A stretch of DNA of 15,489 bases, taken from Spirochaetia bacterium. Its GTDB lineage: Bacteria; Spirochaetota; Spirochaetia; Treponematales; Breznakiellaceae. Shown in pieces: positions 14,697 through 15,489 of the stretch. Where the stretch lies: positions 1 through 15,489 of the forward strand of contig BOAU01000050.1 of assembly GCA_026002025.1 (NCBI GenBank), in the 5' to 3' direction. The position numbers and the translations under genes are program-made. Every line of letters starts with the position of its first letter. Position 1 is the first letter of the stretch. Under the pieces are notes generated by a model, which worked only from the letters and a program-made list of their open reading frames with translations, had not been told where the DNA came from and did no database searches.

Positions 14697-15227
14697 CTAG
14701 CGGCCAGCCTTTGATGCTAAGTTTTGTATCAGTTTATCAGTAATGTCCACTGTTGGGCTATACCATAGTATACCGTTTTTTTCTTTCAGGTTAAGCACCA
14801 TGCTGTAGCCCTCACTTTCGGCGATAAAACGGATCTCGTCGTAAACCTGATCCAGAAAGGAACCGGACTGGGTAAGCTTATTTTTTTGGTCCTCAAGCTC
14901 CGCCGTCTTTACCTGGAAATATTCTTTCAGATATTCGGACTTCCGGTAAATTTCATTTTCCAGCCGCAGGGCCTGGGTCTGATCCTCCCGGGCCTGGGCG
15001 TCCAGATGGGAACTGCGGAGACGCTGAATTTCCGCGGTCATCCGGTCAATCTCGGCCTGGACCTTGGAACTCCGCTCCTCAAAATCCCGCACGGCCCGGC
15101 TGTCCCGGAAGAAGGCCGTATAGACACGGGGCAGGTCCACCACGGCGAAGCGGGTAAGCTGCTGGGCCTGGAGGGCCATCCCAAAACCAAAGATCATTAA
15201 AACGGTAAAAAGAAAGTACCTTTTCAT
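14697..15227 (-). CDS. skp: Periplasmic chaperone Skp/OmpH
   Basis: 176 residues, the usual Skp/OmpH size. The signal peptide MKRYFLFTVLMIFGFGMALQ is followed by AQ and probably cleaved at LQA-QQ; the mature protein starts with the beta-strand FAVVDLPRVYTAFFRD, typical of the family. Residues about 45-125 form a long charged coiled-coil (KVQAEIDRMTAEIQRLRSSH...), the tentacle arms that hold unfolded outer-membrane proteins; the C-terminal strand includes EGYSMVLNLKEKNGILWYSP. An AAGGA lies eight bases before the ATG. It is 11 bases downstream of the bamA stop, so the two are co-expressed, matching its role of feeding client proteins to BamA. Confidence 0.94.
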   Translation of the reverse strand: MKRYFLFTVLMIFGFGMALQAQQLTRFAVVDLPRVYTAFFRDSRAVRDFEERSSKVQAEIDRMTAEIQRLRSSHLDAQAREDQTQALRLENEIYRKSEYLKEYFQVKTAELEDQKNKLTQSGSFLDQVYDEIRFIAESEGYSMVLNLKEKNGILWYSPTVDITDKLIQNLASKAGR

Positions 15228-15238
15228 CTTCTCAATCC

Positions 15239-15489
15239 TTAATACGAAGTCATGGCAAAGGACAGGACAAAATCTACCCCGCTGTCGGGATTATCATTGG
15301 AAAAGACGGCCCCCTTCTGCCATTGTACCTGCCCGTCTACGGTCTTGAAGCGCTTGGCAAAGCTGAAACGGAAGGGGAACTGGGGTATGGTAAACCGGAT
15401 TCCGCCGCCGAAACTGAAGCGCATATTATCAATACCAAAAGCGGCAAAGTATTCCCCCTGGGTGCTTTCAACCCCGGCAGCGTCAAAGA
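15239..15489 (-). CDS. bamA: Outer-membrane protein assembly factor BamA, C-terminal end only
   Basis: Only the last 83 codons are in the window; the gene begins beyond the right edge. The readable part runs from FDAAGVESTQGEYFAAFGID through NMRFSFGGGIRFTIPQFPFR and FSFAKRFKTV, and ends DFVLSFAMTSY with an aromatic C-terminus, the usual signal of the last strand of an Omp85 barrel. The pattern RFSFGGGIRFxxPQFPFRFSFA is typical of the final strands of BamA. The next gene downstream is skp, the expected partner, which strengthens the call; a TamA-type paralogue is less likely. POTRA domains cannot be seen. Confidence 0.85.
   Translation of the reverse strand, partial: FDAAGVESTQGEYFAAFGIDNMRFSFGGGIRFTIPQFPFRFSFAKRFKTVDGQVQWQKGAVFSNDNPDSGVDFVLSFAMTSY

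Overview
The window looks like chromosomal DNA of a treponeme-type spirochaete. The gene order bamA-skp(ompH)-mutS close to a nucleoside-type ABC transporter (ATPase plus two permeases) recalls, from memory, the Treponema pallidum region around TP0319-TP0328. Base composition looks to be a little above 50 % GC by eye, higher than many treponemes, so a termite-gut-type Treponema relative is a reasonable guess but not proven.

Layout. (1) 1-2494, minus strand: the start of an oligopeptide/dipeptide ABC transporter operon, a substrate-binding protein (oppA) followed by a permease (oppB) that runs off the left edge. It has a recognisable sigma70-type promoter and a nine-G tract in its signal-peptide region. 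(2) 2600-6235, plus strand: a tightly overlapped three-gene transporter operon of the BMP/purine-nucleoside (Pnr/YufOPQ) type, a double-ABC ATPase and two inner-membrane permeases, with no binding protein gene in the window. (3) 6293-6364: tRNA-Cys(GCA) with its own promoter, followed by two stem-loops. (4) 6433-7309: a gene graveyard on the plus strand with a frameshifted, internally deleted tyrosine recombinase, an AT-rich scar and a roughly 69-residue fragment of an anaerobic ribonucleotide reductase (nrdD). (5) 7315-11430, minus strand: three exported proteins that share an orientation, an LPP20-like domain protein, a 6-TPR lipoprotein and a 22-TPR periplasmic protein. A very good sigma70 promoter (TTGACA-17-TATACT) precedes the first. 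(6) 11725-15489, minus strand: mutS, skp and the 3' end of bamA.

How the genes work together. Regions 1 and 2 are nutrient import. Regions 5 and 6 are mostly envelope biogenesis and periplasmic proteins: Skp delivers outer-membrane proteins to BamA, and the TPR proteins look like periplasmic interaction scaffolds. MutS is the mismatch-repair ATPase and sits in the bamA-skp block by position, not by function.

The most unusual points are the decayed integrase plus nrdD fragment beside tRNA-Cys, the 22-unit TPR array with a 32-bp perfect identity between neighbouring units, in-frame tandem repeats inside mutS (one directly before the Walker A strand), and the oppA G9 tract. I did not find a convincing wholly new multi-gene system. 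Nothing in the window resembles a CRISPR array or an intact defence island.
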